Positions 1 to 21,190 of a stretch of 64,000 nt of DNA are shown piece after piece. Numbering within the stretch: the first letter of the stretch is position 1; each line of letters begins with the position of its first letter. The stretch is taken from contig JASANG010002611.1 of NCBI GenBank assembly GCA_030248215.1, positions 1-64,000 of the forward strand, written 5' to 3'. Under the pieces are notes generated by a model. It was not told where the DNA came from. It searched no databases and was given only the letters and a program-made list of their open reading frames with translations. The DNA is from Enoplolaimus lenunculus. Lineage: Eukaryota; Nematoda; Enoplea; Enoplida; Thoracostomopsidae. Both the position numbers and the translations under genes were made by a program.

Positions 1-353
1 TAAATTTAGCAGCGAGGAATAGATTTTAACAAAGTTCATACAAAAATCTCAATCAGCATCATCACCATGTAAAAACGAAGTTGTTTTCTTAATAGTTTAT
101 AGTTTCAAGGCGTGTTGAATTTTGAAAAATTGCTCGTTTAGGTGTCACTGGACAATTATCATGCTCTGTTGGACTTTTTCGAAAAGTTCCCAAAATACAA
201 AGCAAACGGAACGAAGTTTTTCTTGACCGGAGAATCTTACGGCGGTGTTTACATCCCAACACTCGCTGAGCGTGTTGTAAACGGCTACAAAGACGAAAAA
301 ATTCCCGTTACCACTACAAGTATGTTTGAACACTTTATATACAAGAAGCCGTA

Positions 354-553
354 ACTGCGTGTAGCACCTATCGCTGATCAGTAATATGCAGCATTTGCGA
401 TTCTGAAGCTTTTCACTCACAATTACGACAAATCATATGCTCTGAATATGTGCCGAAATTTGAGTCTCTTCAACTGCGCCTGGTTCGAAAGTTAGACATT
501 GATCAGATCATCAACTAATGATAGAGATGCTACACACATTTGAAGAATACGAA
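354..553. mobile_element. Short inverted-repeat element, GTATTCTCAAA family, left-arm copy
   Basis: This is the mirror of 14004-14205. It carries the family's internal words (GTAGCACCTATC, GTTCGAAAG-like) and ends reading towards TTTGAAGAATACGAAC. It is shared by both arms, so it was present before the duplication. Confidence 0.55.
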
Positions 554-1137
554 CAAAGAATATAGAATTTAGTCATATTTTAATGCCTCTTTCACAAACC
601 TGCAAACGACAATAGACTGAGTTTTTTTCAGGCATGGAAAATTTAGTTTGAAAATCTCACACATTTTTTAAAGGAATTCTATAAATACTGTCTTTAAATT
701 ATTCCATTCGCAGTATATATATACTTGTCAAACAGGCAATTTTGGCTCAGCCGCATGGCGCCAATAAAAAATGTTGGCAAAAGGACGCTGTATCTTATAA
801 TCCGATATTTCTATCCGATAAAAGAACGTTTCTTCTCGTTAAGTCATCTTTCACTTTTTGCTAATTTTGTCCTAATGACCAATATTTTAATAGTTTTGCA
901 GTGTAATCACCAATCAAAAATTAATCTGTTCGTTACCGATCACCTCAAAAATGTTGAAGTAACTAGTTGTGTAATTAGTTTGTTTACGATTTTAGGGTTT
1001 CGCTGTTGGTAATGGAATGTTGAGTTACAAAGCGCAAGGAGATCTCAGCAATTGAGTTGCTTTACTTCAGAGGAGTGATTGGATTAAGAGTAAGGCGCAA
1101 TATTTAGTTTATTTGCTATCAAGACGCTATATTGTAG

Positions 1138-1357
1138 GCCCGTATTCTCAAATCCGTATAGCAACTATCTTCAGTTAGTAATCAGTTTTCATACGCACTA
1201 ACTAGTGCATTAGCTGAACTCAAAATTGGCACATGATTAGATTAAATGAAACGCGAAAAATGTGCCAAAGTGTTAGTATTCAGCATTCATTGGTTCGAAA
1301 GTTACAAACCCTATCACCAACTGGTGATAGGTGCTACACACATTTGAGAATACAGGC
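1138..1357. mobile_element. Short inverted-repeat element, GTATTCTCAAA family
   Basis: About 220 bp, bounded by GCCCGTATTCTCAAA and its complement TTTGAGAATACAGGC, with inner inverted words around CACCTATCACC. There is no coding capacity. It lies in the intron after the mirrored exon 5 and has a matching copy at 13205-13423, so the insertion is older than the palindrome. Confidence 0.75.
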
Positions 1358-2939
1358 GCTAATCGTGAGTTCTAGCTATTGATATCAGATATTTGATTGT
1401 CAGTTGTTACATTCCCAATTATATTTTAATACGTGTAACTTGAAGCTAACAGCCATAAATTCGAACTCAATTCTGACTTGTCCGCGTATTACGACCAATT
1501 TGCCCATGCCCTATTGTACTTGCCCCTGTAGGAGATGCTGTATAAGTTCAGAATTCTTACTCTAATTCATTTCTTCTAGCACATGGAAAGAAATAAACGA
1601 AGCGTGTTGCGGGGACGAAGAACACTTAAATGGAACGTGCAATTTCTACAAACATATGACTGTTGCACAAGCACGCAGGTGATTACGCATCAGACGGGAC
1701 AAAATGCGGAAATATGGTAGAAAACGGGCGCTTTGTATCAGCCGGCATATATAGTCGGTCTCACAGATGTTTCTGTATGGGAATTTCCTGTAATACATCG
1801 AAATTTAGTCGACACGATATGGTTGTTCTTAAAGTTTACTGTGTGATGTCGTAGTAGGTTTTGTTTACAAGTTATATACGTTTTGATAACATTTGCCTAG
1901 ATCACACAAACTGCAACAATCTTAATAATAGTGGCAGTAAAACAGTAATAAAAACGCTTTTCTAAACCTAAGCCTGGAGTGGAGCCTAAGCGAAAAATGC
2001 GGGGTAAAGTGTACAATTGTGGAATGTTTGTCCTTGTTTAGTCATGGGCATCAGATTTTTTTCTATATTTTGTATATCCGGCAAGCACCGAGCTTATGAA
2101 ATAGATAAAAGAAGATGTAAAGGAAAAAATGCTCTCAATGTTATTCTGAATTATAAAAACTTTTCTAGCAGTATTCGTGATTGGAAACAAGACTAAGTCA
2201 AACAGCTCTAAATTTTACAAACAATGTATACCGAAAAAACCAAATCTAGTCACATAAATCGTCAAAAATTAGCTTCAAGATTCGACTGAGGTTTGAACAC
2301 AGAATTTCTTTTCGTCAGCTAAGGCTACTTTAGTTGTGCAACAGTACAAATTATTCAAAAAATTTACACAATAATGAATTTTGATATCCGCACACCCGTG
2401 TAATATCCAGATATTTTTCATATCCGGCATATCCGGTGCCCATTCATAGTTTTTATAGTACTGTATGGCATCAATTAATTTCAATGAAAACGAAATTAAG
2501 AAAATTTAAGGTAGAATTTACAAGAAATTGGACAGTCTGGCTCGAATGACATTTCCGAATTCCATAAGGCGTAAAACCCAAGAAATAACCCAACCTGACA
2601 CTCGGGTATAATTGAAAATCATCGATCGCATGTCTTTTTCAGAGCGCTTTGATATGCAATTCGTTGAACAATCGTTGAACGACTATACAATCAGTATCAA
2701 GACTGTTACACATCAAAATCTTTCAAAAAACTCACTCCTCTTTCACTTAGAAATCCGGCTGTAGAGTCTGATATCAATTATCCGACAATTGTGTATCCTA
2801 AGATTGCAAAAGATGTTCAGATTTAGCTGTAAGATGTTTGTTTAGTTTGTAACCGGTAGAATGAAAAATAATTTTTCGCTTTAAAATGGTCCAAAACAAA
2901 TATTAATTTGATCTGGCAGAAATCTAGCTTTGGCTACTC

Positions 2940-3079
2940 ATTAAGCCTAGGCCTAAGCGTAAAGAATCAACATATTCTAAACGGGAAGCTAAGTCTTAAG
3001 CCAGGATAAGTGTCGACTTAAGGCTTAACTCATTCTAGTCCCACAGAAAAACGTTCCGCCACTGATCTTTACATGGGCC
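2940..3079. mobile_element. GGCCCATG-family element with TTAGGC-like core, left-arm copy
   Basis: This stretch has AAGCCTAGGCCTAAG runs (complement of TTAGGC-like words), then TCCCACAGAAAAACGTTCC and the terminal TTTACATGGGCC. The same order occurs at 11476-11618, 37397-37567 and 38311-38470. The outer left end is not clear. Confidence 0.6.
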
Positions 3080-3588
3080 ACGCCATGGTAGGCTTTATTT
3101 TGTTTTTTGTACCACAAATGTCTTTTGTTGGCAAGTTTTTGTTAAATTTCCGATGCAGTCATGAGAAAATTTACAGTGTTTATGGGTATTTTGACATACA
3201 GTCCAAGTCCAAGAACGTAGCTAGCAGCTTGGTAGTACGTTTTCGATTTTATTGCGTTTAGCAGTTTTTCAAACAAGTAAAATTTCATATGAACACGATA
3301 GTGTTCATATATATGGTTTGCGCTTCTCAAGTGCGTATTTTCAGTTTAGTTTGCATGTTGGTACTCAAGTAATAGCAGACCTATTTCGTTTAAATTTTGT
3401 ACACTGGTATACTGGTCCGTAGGGAATATCTGTGCTAAAGGATTTGCCAAAAGAGCGTGGCCTTCAGTAGTTACGGTCAAAAAACTCGTTACAGAAAGTG
3501 CACGAAATTTTCCATTTTGGTTCAGCATTTTTTTCCCGTTAGCTATTTAATTTTACGGTTATTTCTTTCACCACTTTATAGAGCTTGT

Positions 3589-5145
3589 GGTTGGTTTCAC
3601 CCCAACTGTCGGTTTCACCCCAACGGTTGGTTTCACCCCAACGGTCGGTTTCACCGCAACGATTGGTGGCACCCCAACGGTTGGTTTCACCGCAACGGTT
3701 CGTTTCACCCCAACAGTAGGTTTCATCCCAACGGTCGGTTTAACCCCAACTTCGGTTTCACCCAACGGTTGGTTTTACCCCAACAGTCGGTTTCACCGCA
3801 ACGGTTAGTTTCACCACAACAGTCGGTTTCATCCCAACGGTTCGTTTCACCCCACCAGTCGGTTTCACCCCAACGGTTGGTTTCACCACCCCAACGGTTG
3901 GTCACCAAACAGTCCGTTTCTTCCCAACGGTTGGTTTCACCCCAACTGTCGGTTTCTTCCCAACGGTTCATTTCACCCCAACAGTCGGTTTTATCCTAAC
4001 GGTTGGTTTCACCCCAACGGTCGGTTTCTCCCCAACGGTTGGTTTCACCCCAACAGTCGGTATCACCCCAACGGTTGGTTTTACCCCAACAGTCGCTTTC
4101 ACCCCAACGGTTGGTTTAACCCCAACGGTCGGTTTCACCCCAACGATTGGTTCGCCCCAACGGTTGATTTCACTCCAACGGTTTGTTTCATTCCAACAGT
4201 CGGTTTCACCCCAACGGTTGGTTTCACCCCAACGGTTGGTTTCACCCAACAGTTGGTTTCACCCCAACGGTTGGTTTCACCCCAACGAGTGGTTTCACCC
4301 CAACAGTCGGTTTCACCCCAACAGTCGGTTTCACCCCAACGGTTGGTTTCTCCCCAACACTCGGTTTCACCCCAACGGTTGGTTTCACCCCAACAGTCGG
4401 TTTCACCCCAACGGTTGGTTTCACCTCAACGCTCGGTTTCACCCAACAGTTGGTTTCACCCCAACGGTTGATTTCACCCCAACGGCTGGTTCACCCCAAC
4501 GGTTGGTTTAACCCCAACGGTTGGTTTCACCCCAACAGTCGGTTTCACCACAACGGTTGCTTTCACCCCAACAGTCGGTTCACCACAACGGTTGCTTTCA
4601 CTCCAACAGTCGGTTTCACCCCAACGGTTGGCTTCACCCCAACAGTCGGTAACACCCCAACGGTTGGTTTCACCCCAACGGTTGGTTTCACCCCAACGGT
4701 TGGTTTCACCCAACGGTTGGTTTCATCCCAACGGTTGGTTTCACCCCAACGGTTGGTTTGCCCAACGGTTGGTTTCACCCCAACGGTTGGTTTCACCCCA
4801 ACGGTTGGTTTACCCCAACGGTTGGTTTCACCCCAACGGTTAGTTTCACCCCAACGGTTGTAATCACCCCAACGGTTGGTTTCACCCAATGATTGGTTTT
4901 ACCCCAATGATTGGTTTTACCCCAATGGTTGGTTTTACCCCAACGGTTGGTTTCACCGCAACGGTTAGTTTCACCCCAACGGTTGGTTCACCCCAACGGT
5001 TGGTTTACCCCAACGGTTGGTTTCACCCCAACGGTTGGTTTCACCTAAATGGCTAACTTCACCCCAACGGTTGATTTACCCAACGAACAATGTCACCCCG
5101 TTTTTGTTTCGCCCCATTGGTTGGTTTTATACAAATAGTTGGTTA
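3589..5145 (+). repeat. 18-bp satellite array, left-arm copy
   Basis: About 85 copies of an 18-bp unit, GGTTTCACCCCAACGGTT, with frequent variants in which AACGGTTGG becomes AACAGTCGG. Because 18 is a multiple of three, open frames run through it in several phases on both strands, giving repeats such as GWFHPN or FTPTVG. I treat these as by-products. This copy has more units of altered length than the right-arm array, which breaks its frames more often. Confidence 0.96.
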
Positions 5146-5275
5146 GGAGCTTGTTTCAGGATAAAAGTTTCTGTCATTCAAACGATGTATTGAAACTCTG
5201 TATTTAGTTCAAACAGTCTTCTCATTTTTCATTGTTCAGACTGATGGATTAATCAGAAGCTTGGTAAAGCGGTTG

Positions 5276-6118
5276 AAACTAGAAAAATTGCTCAGCACTT
5301 GAGCAGCATGGCATATGCTTCATATTCCTATTAAAAGGATAGTAACTAGACCAGCACATTCGTTCGATGTAACCTGGAAAAATATTAAGAAACAATGGCG
5401 TCCAAAATCATGTTGACTATTAATTCTTCTGAAACATATTGCGGATAGCAAAATTTCTGTAATTTTCTTTTTGTAAAAAAAATGTTTTGCTTAAAATGTG
5501 TATTGAAGTTTTTTACAGAAACGTACTAAACTCACCTTTGGCTCTCTATTAACATAGTTAATTGAATTTCATAAGAACACTGTATGGCGACATAATTGGT
5601 GAGTTAGAGTATTGATGACCAATTTTGTTTTAGATACTTTCTCAAACAAGGCGTTGTCAGAAATGACTCGCAATTGATGCTTTAAAAACGACTCTTGAGT
5701 TTAGCCGACTTTTAACCTTAGCGACAAACAAACAAGTTTACAGGTCTACCGAGTTATTTGTTTCACTTCATAGTCACGACTAGAGGCTCAAAATTCTCAC
5801 CGTATTCTGGCAGCATCGATACATCTGGCAAAAGCAAAGATCGCTATACTTCAGCCATTTCTCTGTAACCCTGCCATTATCTAAGAAATTTCTTAAAATG
5901 CCTAATAAATCTGCCAAAAACTTTCAACATAAAAATAGATTTGCTCTCCGCAATATGTTTCAGAAGAATTAATAGTCAACATGATTTTGGACGCCATTGT
6001 TTCTTAATATTTTTCCAGGTTTACATCGAACGAATGTGCTGGTCTAGTTACTATCCTTTTAATAGGAATATGAAGCATATTCCATGCTGCTCAAGTGCTG
6101 AGCAATTTTTTCTAGTTT
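5276..6118. mobile_element. 843-bp DNA element with ~170-bp terminal inverted repeats (left arm)
   Basis: The ends AAACTAGAAAAATTGCTC and GAGCAATTTTTTCTAGTTT are inverted, and the inverted match runs inwards about 170 bp, to about 5445 and from about 5948. The middle (about 5446-5947) shows no recognisable protein, so the element looks non-autonomous. Its outer flank matches the right arm. Its inner end is exactly where palindrome similarity stops. No clear target duplication was found. Confidence 0.85.
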
Positions 6119-6522
6119 CGCCCTACTTCTGGCTCCAGCCAGCTTTGTTGACCCCCGTTTCCGGTTTCCGTATTTTCCCCTCCGGTTTCACCCTGCTGAC
6201 CAAGAATATAAACAAAATGTTTTAATTGGCAAAAATAGAGAGAATTAATCAACTTGACCCCCGACTAGAAATCGAAGAGAAGTTGGGTAAAACTGTAACG
6301 TACACGGATACATTCCTGCGTGTATCGAATATAACGTTTGATTGAACTCATTCTGAGTTAATTAGTCAACTCACATGGAATTAAATCAGATCAAAGTGAA
6401 TTAATATTTACTGTTATTAAAATTCGAAAATAACCACAAATAGCTAATTCTCTCTATGAGTTGACTAATAAACTCATTTGAATTTCAGTGTTTCATACTC
6501 CTGTATAGAAGCATGCATCATT

Positions 6523-6748
6523 CACTGTAAATTCAAATAAATTAATTAATCAACTCAAACGGAAAGTTAGTTTTTCTGAGATAATAACAGTAAGCTTTAA
6601 CTCATTGTGAGTTGAGTTGAATCCGCGGGAGTTCATTAATTACGCAGAATGAGTTGAATTAACTCAGAATTATGAGTTATGATAGTCCACTCAGACTGAG
6701 TGATTCAACTCATTCTGAGTTAAAATCAACTCGCTGAAATTAACAGTG
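6523..6748. mobile_element. Foldback element rich in GAGTTGA/TCAACTC
   Basis: The ends CACTGTAAATTCAAA and GAAATTAACAGTG are imperfect inverted repeats, and the inside is full of short inverted words (GAGTTGAATT, TCAACTCATTC). The preceding 6330-6490 has the same word use and ends in TTTCAGTG, probably a damaged second copy. It is AT-rich with no coding potential. Confidence 0.55.
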
Positions 6749-6807
6749 TTCGCTGTAGGAGTTTATCTCATAAAATTGAACTTTCAAAAACTTTTTGAGA
6801 ATTTTAG

Positions 6808-7023
6808 TTTTGAAAGGCCGAAAAAAACCATCACGTTATATCAGCGAACAAGAATACTTTTTATCAATTGGCTATCGAACTGACGATTTTTTCCGGGAAT
6901 GCTATTTTGGTAATAGACAATTTAATTGTTCGAAGTATGTTTATGAGCGAGTTGATCGCGATTATGGTAAATGTTTTTTGGTCTCACTACCTAAGCAATT
7001 GCAACAAACTGTACCTGGACTTG
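6808..7023 (+). CDS. Isolated exon resembling DEG/ENaC (ASIC-like) sodium channel extracellular domain
   Basis: An acceptor (GAATTTTAG) and a strong donor (GTAAGT) bound a 216-base exon of 72 codons, phase 1 at both ends. The peptide includes YFLSIGYRTDDFFREC, then YFGNRQFNCSKYV and RDYGKCFLVSLP. The pattern of a leucine/glycine/tyrosine lead-in, Cys, a short loop, Cys, about 15 residues and YGKC is that of the first extracellular domain after TM1 in DEG/ENaC channels (family knowledge). No other channel exon was found, and a TA-flanked element sits 26 bp downstream in what would be its intron. It may be a relic or part of a gene broken by the palindrome. Confidence 0.5.
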
Positions 7024-7049
7024 GTAAGTCAAAACCCAGAGACGTCGTA

Positions 7050-7596
7050 CTGTAGTGACCCGAATAACAGGACGGTAATAGGAAGGAAACTTAATTTTGA
7101 GTCCTATTCAAAAAAGGTCTACTCGATTCAGAGTGAGTTGATTAAGTACTGTGTTGACCCCATTTTGAGTCCAATCAATTGGAGTCCGTATCCCTAATAA
7201 GAGTCCGTAAGCGGATAGAGTCAATAAACCCTAATTAAAGTCCATAAATATCAATTACCCCTAATTGTAGCGCATAAATGACTCCAGGACCAAATAATTT
7301 GAGTTTGAAACTTTAAAGCTTACTTAAATTCCCCCCCAGAAAAACCCGCGAAACAACACGAAGGTTGAAAATACATTTCTGCAAAATATAACCTTGCATT
7401 GTCGTTCAGGCTTTTGATGCAAGGAAAAAACTGTTTAATTCAACGGATAGTTGCAATACCGGATATATCAGTAAGGAACAGTGGCGCAGGGCTGGTGGAA
7501 AATAAATAACAGTGCGTAAGCGTATAACAAGGGGATGTACCCTCTGGAGAGGTGAAATAAATATCAGTCCCCCCTCTTAATATTCGAGAACTGTAG
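7050..7596 (-). mobile_element. TA-flanked inverted-repeat element (CTGTAGTGACCCGAAT family)
   Basis: The ends CTGTAGTGACCCGAATAA and a decayed complement ending CTGTAG are each flanked by TA, as for Tc1/mariner-type insertion (family knowledge). The inside holds GAGTCCGTATCCCTAATAAG and related words. It is the reverse complement of the inside of 63173-63565. No protein is seen. It lies directly downstream of the channel-like exon. Confidence 0.75.
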
Positions 7597-7600
7597 TATA

Positions 7601-7726
7601 AGCATATTCCTAAGTGTAATTCTAAGTTTAAAGCCTAAGCCTAAGCAATAAAGTTAGTCTAAAGCTTAAGCTTACTCTATTACAGTCCCGCAGGAAAACG
7701 TTCCGGCCCTGTTATATGCATGGGCC
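7601..7726. mobile_element. GGCCCATG-family remnant
   Basis: AAGCCTAAGCCTAAGC is followed by AAGCTTAAGCTTACTC, CAGTCCCGCAGGAAAACG and a right end TGCATGGGCC. The left end is missing, beside the TA-flanked element ending at 7596. Confidence 0.6.
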
Positions 7727-8003
7727 ATGAAGTGTATAGATTGTATACCTTACAATCCGCACTGTTTGCACAGTACTTTTGCGGTCCATAACTTTCGAAC
7801 CGTTTTAAAATTCATACTGGTAAAGTTATGGAGTTCATATTTCAACTTGTACCCCGTCTCCATTGCCGCTTTTAGGGGCTGCTTGTTAAAAATGTGATTA
7901 AAAATATGATTTTATTTTATGAAAGTTTAATTTAAAACGCCTTATCGTGCGTGTTGAGAACAAACTAAATAAGTACTGATGAAACAAAAATTAGGATGCT
8001 TAC

Positions 8004-17650
<9,647 letters not shown>

Positions 17651-18168
17651 TATAACTGGAAACCTAAAATATTGTACTTAAATGGTGTTGGTAGTATCAA
17701 AAATGAGTAAAAGAGTGTTTAAATAGAAGCAGACATCCAAATTCAATTCAATTCAGTTATCACAGAGTTCTGCACCGTAATACCTGCGGCCGAATACCGT
17801 ACCAATTTAACCGTTTGACAATGTTTGATCAACGCATTTGCCTGCAACTCGTGGTATTTGGTACAGAACGCGCAAAATACGCCTGACATAAACCCAGCAA
17901 TGTTCGGAGTTGCTGTTTTGGTTTTATTAAGGTTTTTAAAATAAAAACAGTAGTGATTCTAGTTCTTGAATAAGACTCAGACACGATTTCGATTCGGGCT
18001 TAAACATTCGATGAAATTATCTCTGCTTTTAATTTTGTTCCGTACCGGGAATTACTATTCACAACAATTGTTTTAAAATTGAATTTTCAAATATTAATCA
18101 GTGATCCCGTTTGCATATTCCATGCGATTTTTTATGCTTTAACTTTAAGTTACTGTTGTTAATAGCAT
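17651..18168. other. Upstream region of the carboxypeptidase gene
   Basis: About 500 bp lies between the start codon (minus strand, 17650) and the next transposon-like element. It is the likely place for the promoter and any 5' leader exon. I see no clear TATA box, trans-splice acceptor or other site worth naming. Confidence 0.35.
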
Positions 18169-19581
18169 GGGCGTAGCCAGGATTTTTTTGGCGGCCACAC
18201 AAATACTTTAAATATATAGTGTTAATTAATTTTCATCAATTAGCATGTGCAGCAGGTTGCAAAACGGAACTGGGTTTTCCGGAATCGGAATCAAAACTGC
18301 ACATATTGTGGCAATACGTATAATTTGTATTAACAAATATATTAATTTAGGGAATCTGTGAGCTGGCAGCAATTTTCAAAAACGTCACATCAACATATTG
18401 GCATTGCTTTTGGTTCTGTAAATGAGCTAAACTACAATCAATTATTATTTTCATAATAAAACGGTAGTTTTGTTTGTTTAGATGTTGAGATTTAGAGAAC
18501 TTTTATGCAACCAAAGTATGATTAAATTAAAATCGCAAAATTCCGATTTCGATTGATTGTGCAATCGGAATGGGAATCAGAACTCGTTTCAATCGAAATT
18601 CTAAATCCTAAGGCGAGCTTAAGCTAAGCCCAAGCAAAAACTTTTCTTACCATTTAAGCCTACTCTAATGCGGTCTTGTGAAAATTGGCTAGCGAGGCAC
18701 CACTAAAAGTAACATGGGCTGATGTTTGTACGATTAAGCATAAGTATATTTGATTATGGTTCTTTCTTCTTGGAACGTAAAACGTTTCATGTATACATAG
18801 TTCGAGGGAAAGGTGACGTTCGATAAAATCTCGGTTGTAGTGGTTTAAATCAGACGGAGACAAACCAAATCAACTCATTAACAGCGGCGGCGTTAAAATA
18901 CTTGGCCCGCCAAACAAGCCCATGAGGTCCCCCAATAAAATGTTTTACAACTCTATATCTTTGTGATCAGCGAAAAATTGTTCAACTTGCCAAAATGGAG
19001 CCCCCCAAGGATCGTCTCCCAATTGGGAGTTGCGGGTAAGGGCTTCCGCCGACAATACTCATTCAGGTGGTCAACGCAAGTATTTATTAATCAGTAGCAA
19101 CCTTCGAAACCCAATGTTTCGGTTATCCGAAATAGAAATTTAGTCATGGATAGCCGAACAAATATCCGGTAAAAATTGCCGGATATCGGGACATGAAAAA
19201 ATATCCAATGCCCATCACTACCTAATATATTTTAAAGATGTTATTTAATGCCTTTTATATGAAAAACCACCATTACTCAATCCAGGATAATGCATCGAAT
19301 TGCCGTTATTTGTAAACATTGATAATCAATGAAACTCACAGTGCTGCGTGCGTTGGTTATACAACAGTTTTGATCAAAATACACGGTACAAAAACAATCA
19401 CTACACACAACAACGCGTGAGAAAATACATTCTGGTACATATATTTGTAAAGCAATGTCGGTTCAACAACTTGTGTATGGGAATAAAACGCACACGACAT
19501 CCTAGTTTCAATTTATTCAAAAATGAAATTTTTACAAAACCATTGGGTGGCCATGGCCTCTTGCCCCCCCTGGCTACGCCC
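18169..19581. mobile_element. 1.4-kb DNA element with GGGCGTAGCCAGG ends
   Basis: The left end GGGCGTAGCCAGGATTTTTT and right end CCCCCTGGCTACGCCC are inverted. Inside are a GGCCCATG-family fragment (about 18600-18720) and GGATATC-rich sequence (about 19165-19200), but no transposase reading frame. Single ends of this type also occur at about 25382. Terminal GGGCGTAGCCAGG repeats are common in animal DNA transposons (family knowledge). No clean target duplication was found. Confidence 0.65.
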
Positions 19582-20475
19582 TTGATTAATTGTAAAGACA
19601 GTTAGTTGCACATAAAATTTACAGGCCTTGAACTGTTTTAGAAACGATTTTGTTTTTCTACTACCTTTTTCGGTTCCGTGGAATTTATCGAGGTCCGAGT
19701 TAAAGCCTGTTATAAACTATTATCTTTCACTTCCGGTAACATCGTGATGTACAACTTGTAAATCAGGCAAAATCACAAAATTGTTTTCGCAGAAATCTTC
19801 TATCTGAAAGCTGTTTGTCTTGCCAAACCTCCTATTTGATTGCATTAACACAATTGCAGAAGTGCACTTTGCGTATATATTGCACTTGCGATACAACTGC
19901 GCCAGTGAAGCAAGTAAAGTTGCTTAGGACAAATAAATAAGAGGATTAAGCTGAAATCTGATTCCGCGTTTAAGCATTTTGACCAAGTTTTACAATAATC
20001 TGCTTACATTGCAACACACCGCTTCATACTTTACTAATTATAAACTAAATCAAACAATATTTAATTATAATCACCAGCTACATAGCATATAAATTTTGAT
20101 AACAGCAGAAATTGTCATAAATCACACTACCATCATGTCAACAAAACAACATCAACAAAATAAAGCGATAAATTTTCACAGACAGGTTTGTTTGTCCAAA
20201 CCTGGACGAAATTTAGGTTTATTGTATTCCTGCCGTTGGCTTTTTACTTGGTTCGGTTTCGGAAACTAAGCACCTCTATAGGTATACGAGTGACTCCTAT
20301 TGGGTCTGAAGGCGATCCGACCTTCTAACTTATTGGCCAAGGGACGTCTAGCGACAATGTGAACCTCTACTTTTGGGTTGACAAGTAATTACACAACTAT
20401 AAATTTTGTGTTGTTCACACCAATTTGTGCCCTTGAGGATTTTGTGATTTCAATAGAATTCATTGCAATCAATTC
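19582..20475. other. Intergenic, nothing recognised
   Basis: AT-rich sequence without a supportable gene or RNA. The word CCAATTTG followed by TGCCCTTGAGG near 20422 could be the far-left edge of the repeat tract that ends at 22062, but this is weak. Confidence 0.4.
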
Positions 20476-21190
20476 CTTTGGCTTAGTTTTAAGGCTTTAG
20501 GTATAAGATTAGGTAAACTTTTGCCTCAAGATTAGGTCTAGAAACAGGCAAGGAACAATCTTAGGTTTAGTATTAGGCAAGGTTCCATCTTAGGCTTAGG
20601 TGAGAATTTGGCGTTTAAGCGTAGGATCTGGCGTAAAGCTTAGATATATAAATTTTACAGATGCCTTAGCCGTAGGCTTTTGCTTCGGCTTTAGGCTACG
20701 ACTTAGGCTTAGGCTTAAGCTTAGGTTTAAGCTTAGGCTTTAGGCATAGAATTAGGCTTAGGATGAGGCTTTAGGAATAGGGTTTGGTAAAACATTTATT
20801 AAATCTTTAATGATCTTCAGACTAAATCTGCGGCTTAGGCTTAAGCCTAGGCTTTGGTTTAGGCTTGGGCATAGGCTTAGGCTTTAAGAGCATGCCGCCT
20901 TCGACCATTTCCGAAATCCCAAAATCCCATTGCGCTTAGGTTTAGGCTTAGGCTTGGGCTTAGGTTTAGGCTTAGGCTTTAGGAATAGGCTTTTGTTTAA
21001 GCATAGATTAGATATTAAATGACCCTTGGACTAAACCCTTAGATTGTACGGTAAATGGCATACGTTTAGGCTTAGGCTTTAAAAATAGGCTTTGGCTTAA
21101 ACATAGATTAGATCCTAAACGACCCATGGGGTAAATCTTAGGCTTTTGCTTAGGTTTGGCTTGGGTTTAGGTTTACGCTTAGGCTTAAGC
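20476..21190 (+). repeat. Degenerate TTAGGC (nematode-telomere-like) tract
   Basis: Some 700 bp is dominated by GGCTTAGGCTTA, GCTTAGGTTTAAGC and similar words, many of them exact TTAGGC hexamers interrupted by 1-3 base variants. An island of the neighbouring minisatellite (CCGAAATCCCAAAATCCC) is embedded at about 20905-20930. Interruptions and the internal position argue against a true chromosome end. Confidence 0.85.

Larger units (their letters stand above)
142..2828 (+). pseudogene. Inverted, decayed copy of carboxypeptidase exons 4-7
   Basis: Four segments mirror exons 4-7 of the minus-strand gene: 142-319 (with [12 protein letters not shown]), 996-1089 (VGNGMLSYKAQG), 1580-1716 (NEACCGDEE) and 2643-2828. 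Compared with the right-arm copy, this one carries several single-base changes in length. There is one extra base near the end of 142-319, which puts the splice out of phase. There are extra bases in 996-1089, giving an early stop, and missing bases in 1580-1716. The donor after 1716 reads GTAGAA where the other copy has GTAAGA. Lengths are 178 and 94 bases against 177 and 92 in the intact copy. I infer a non-coding mirror copy. Earlier exons would lie beyond the window start, so their presence is unknown. Confidence 0.88.
1..6118 (+). repeat. Left arm of a giant inverted duplication
   Basis: The reverse complement of this stretch matches 8417-14555 nearly end to end, with coordinates summing to about 14555. 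Base 1 pairs with about 14555, so the outer end lies off the window. In order it holds the four decayed carboxypeptidase exons, small transposons, the 18-bp satellite and an 843-bp inverted-repeat element. Substitutions and small indels separate the arms throughout, so this is an old duplication and not a mirror artefact of assembly. Outside the listed features the arm holds only intron-like AT-rich sequence. Confidence 0.93.

Noticed and set aside
20476-21190. A true chromosome end or telomere
   Set aside because: The TTAGGC words are heavily interrupted, in mixed phase, flanked on both sides by long non-telomeric DNA, and related to a transposon core.
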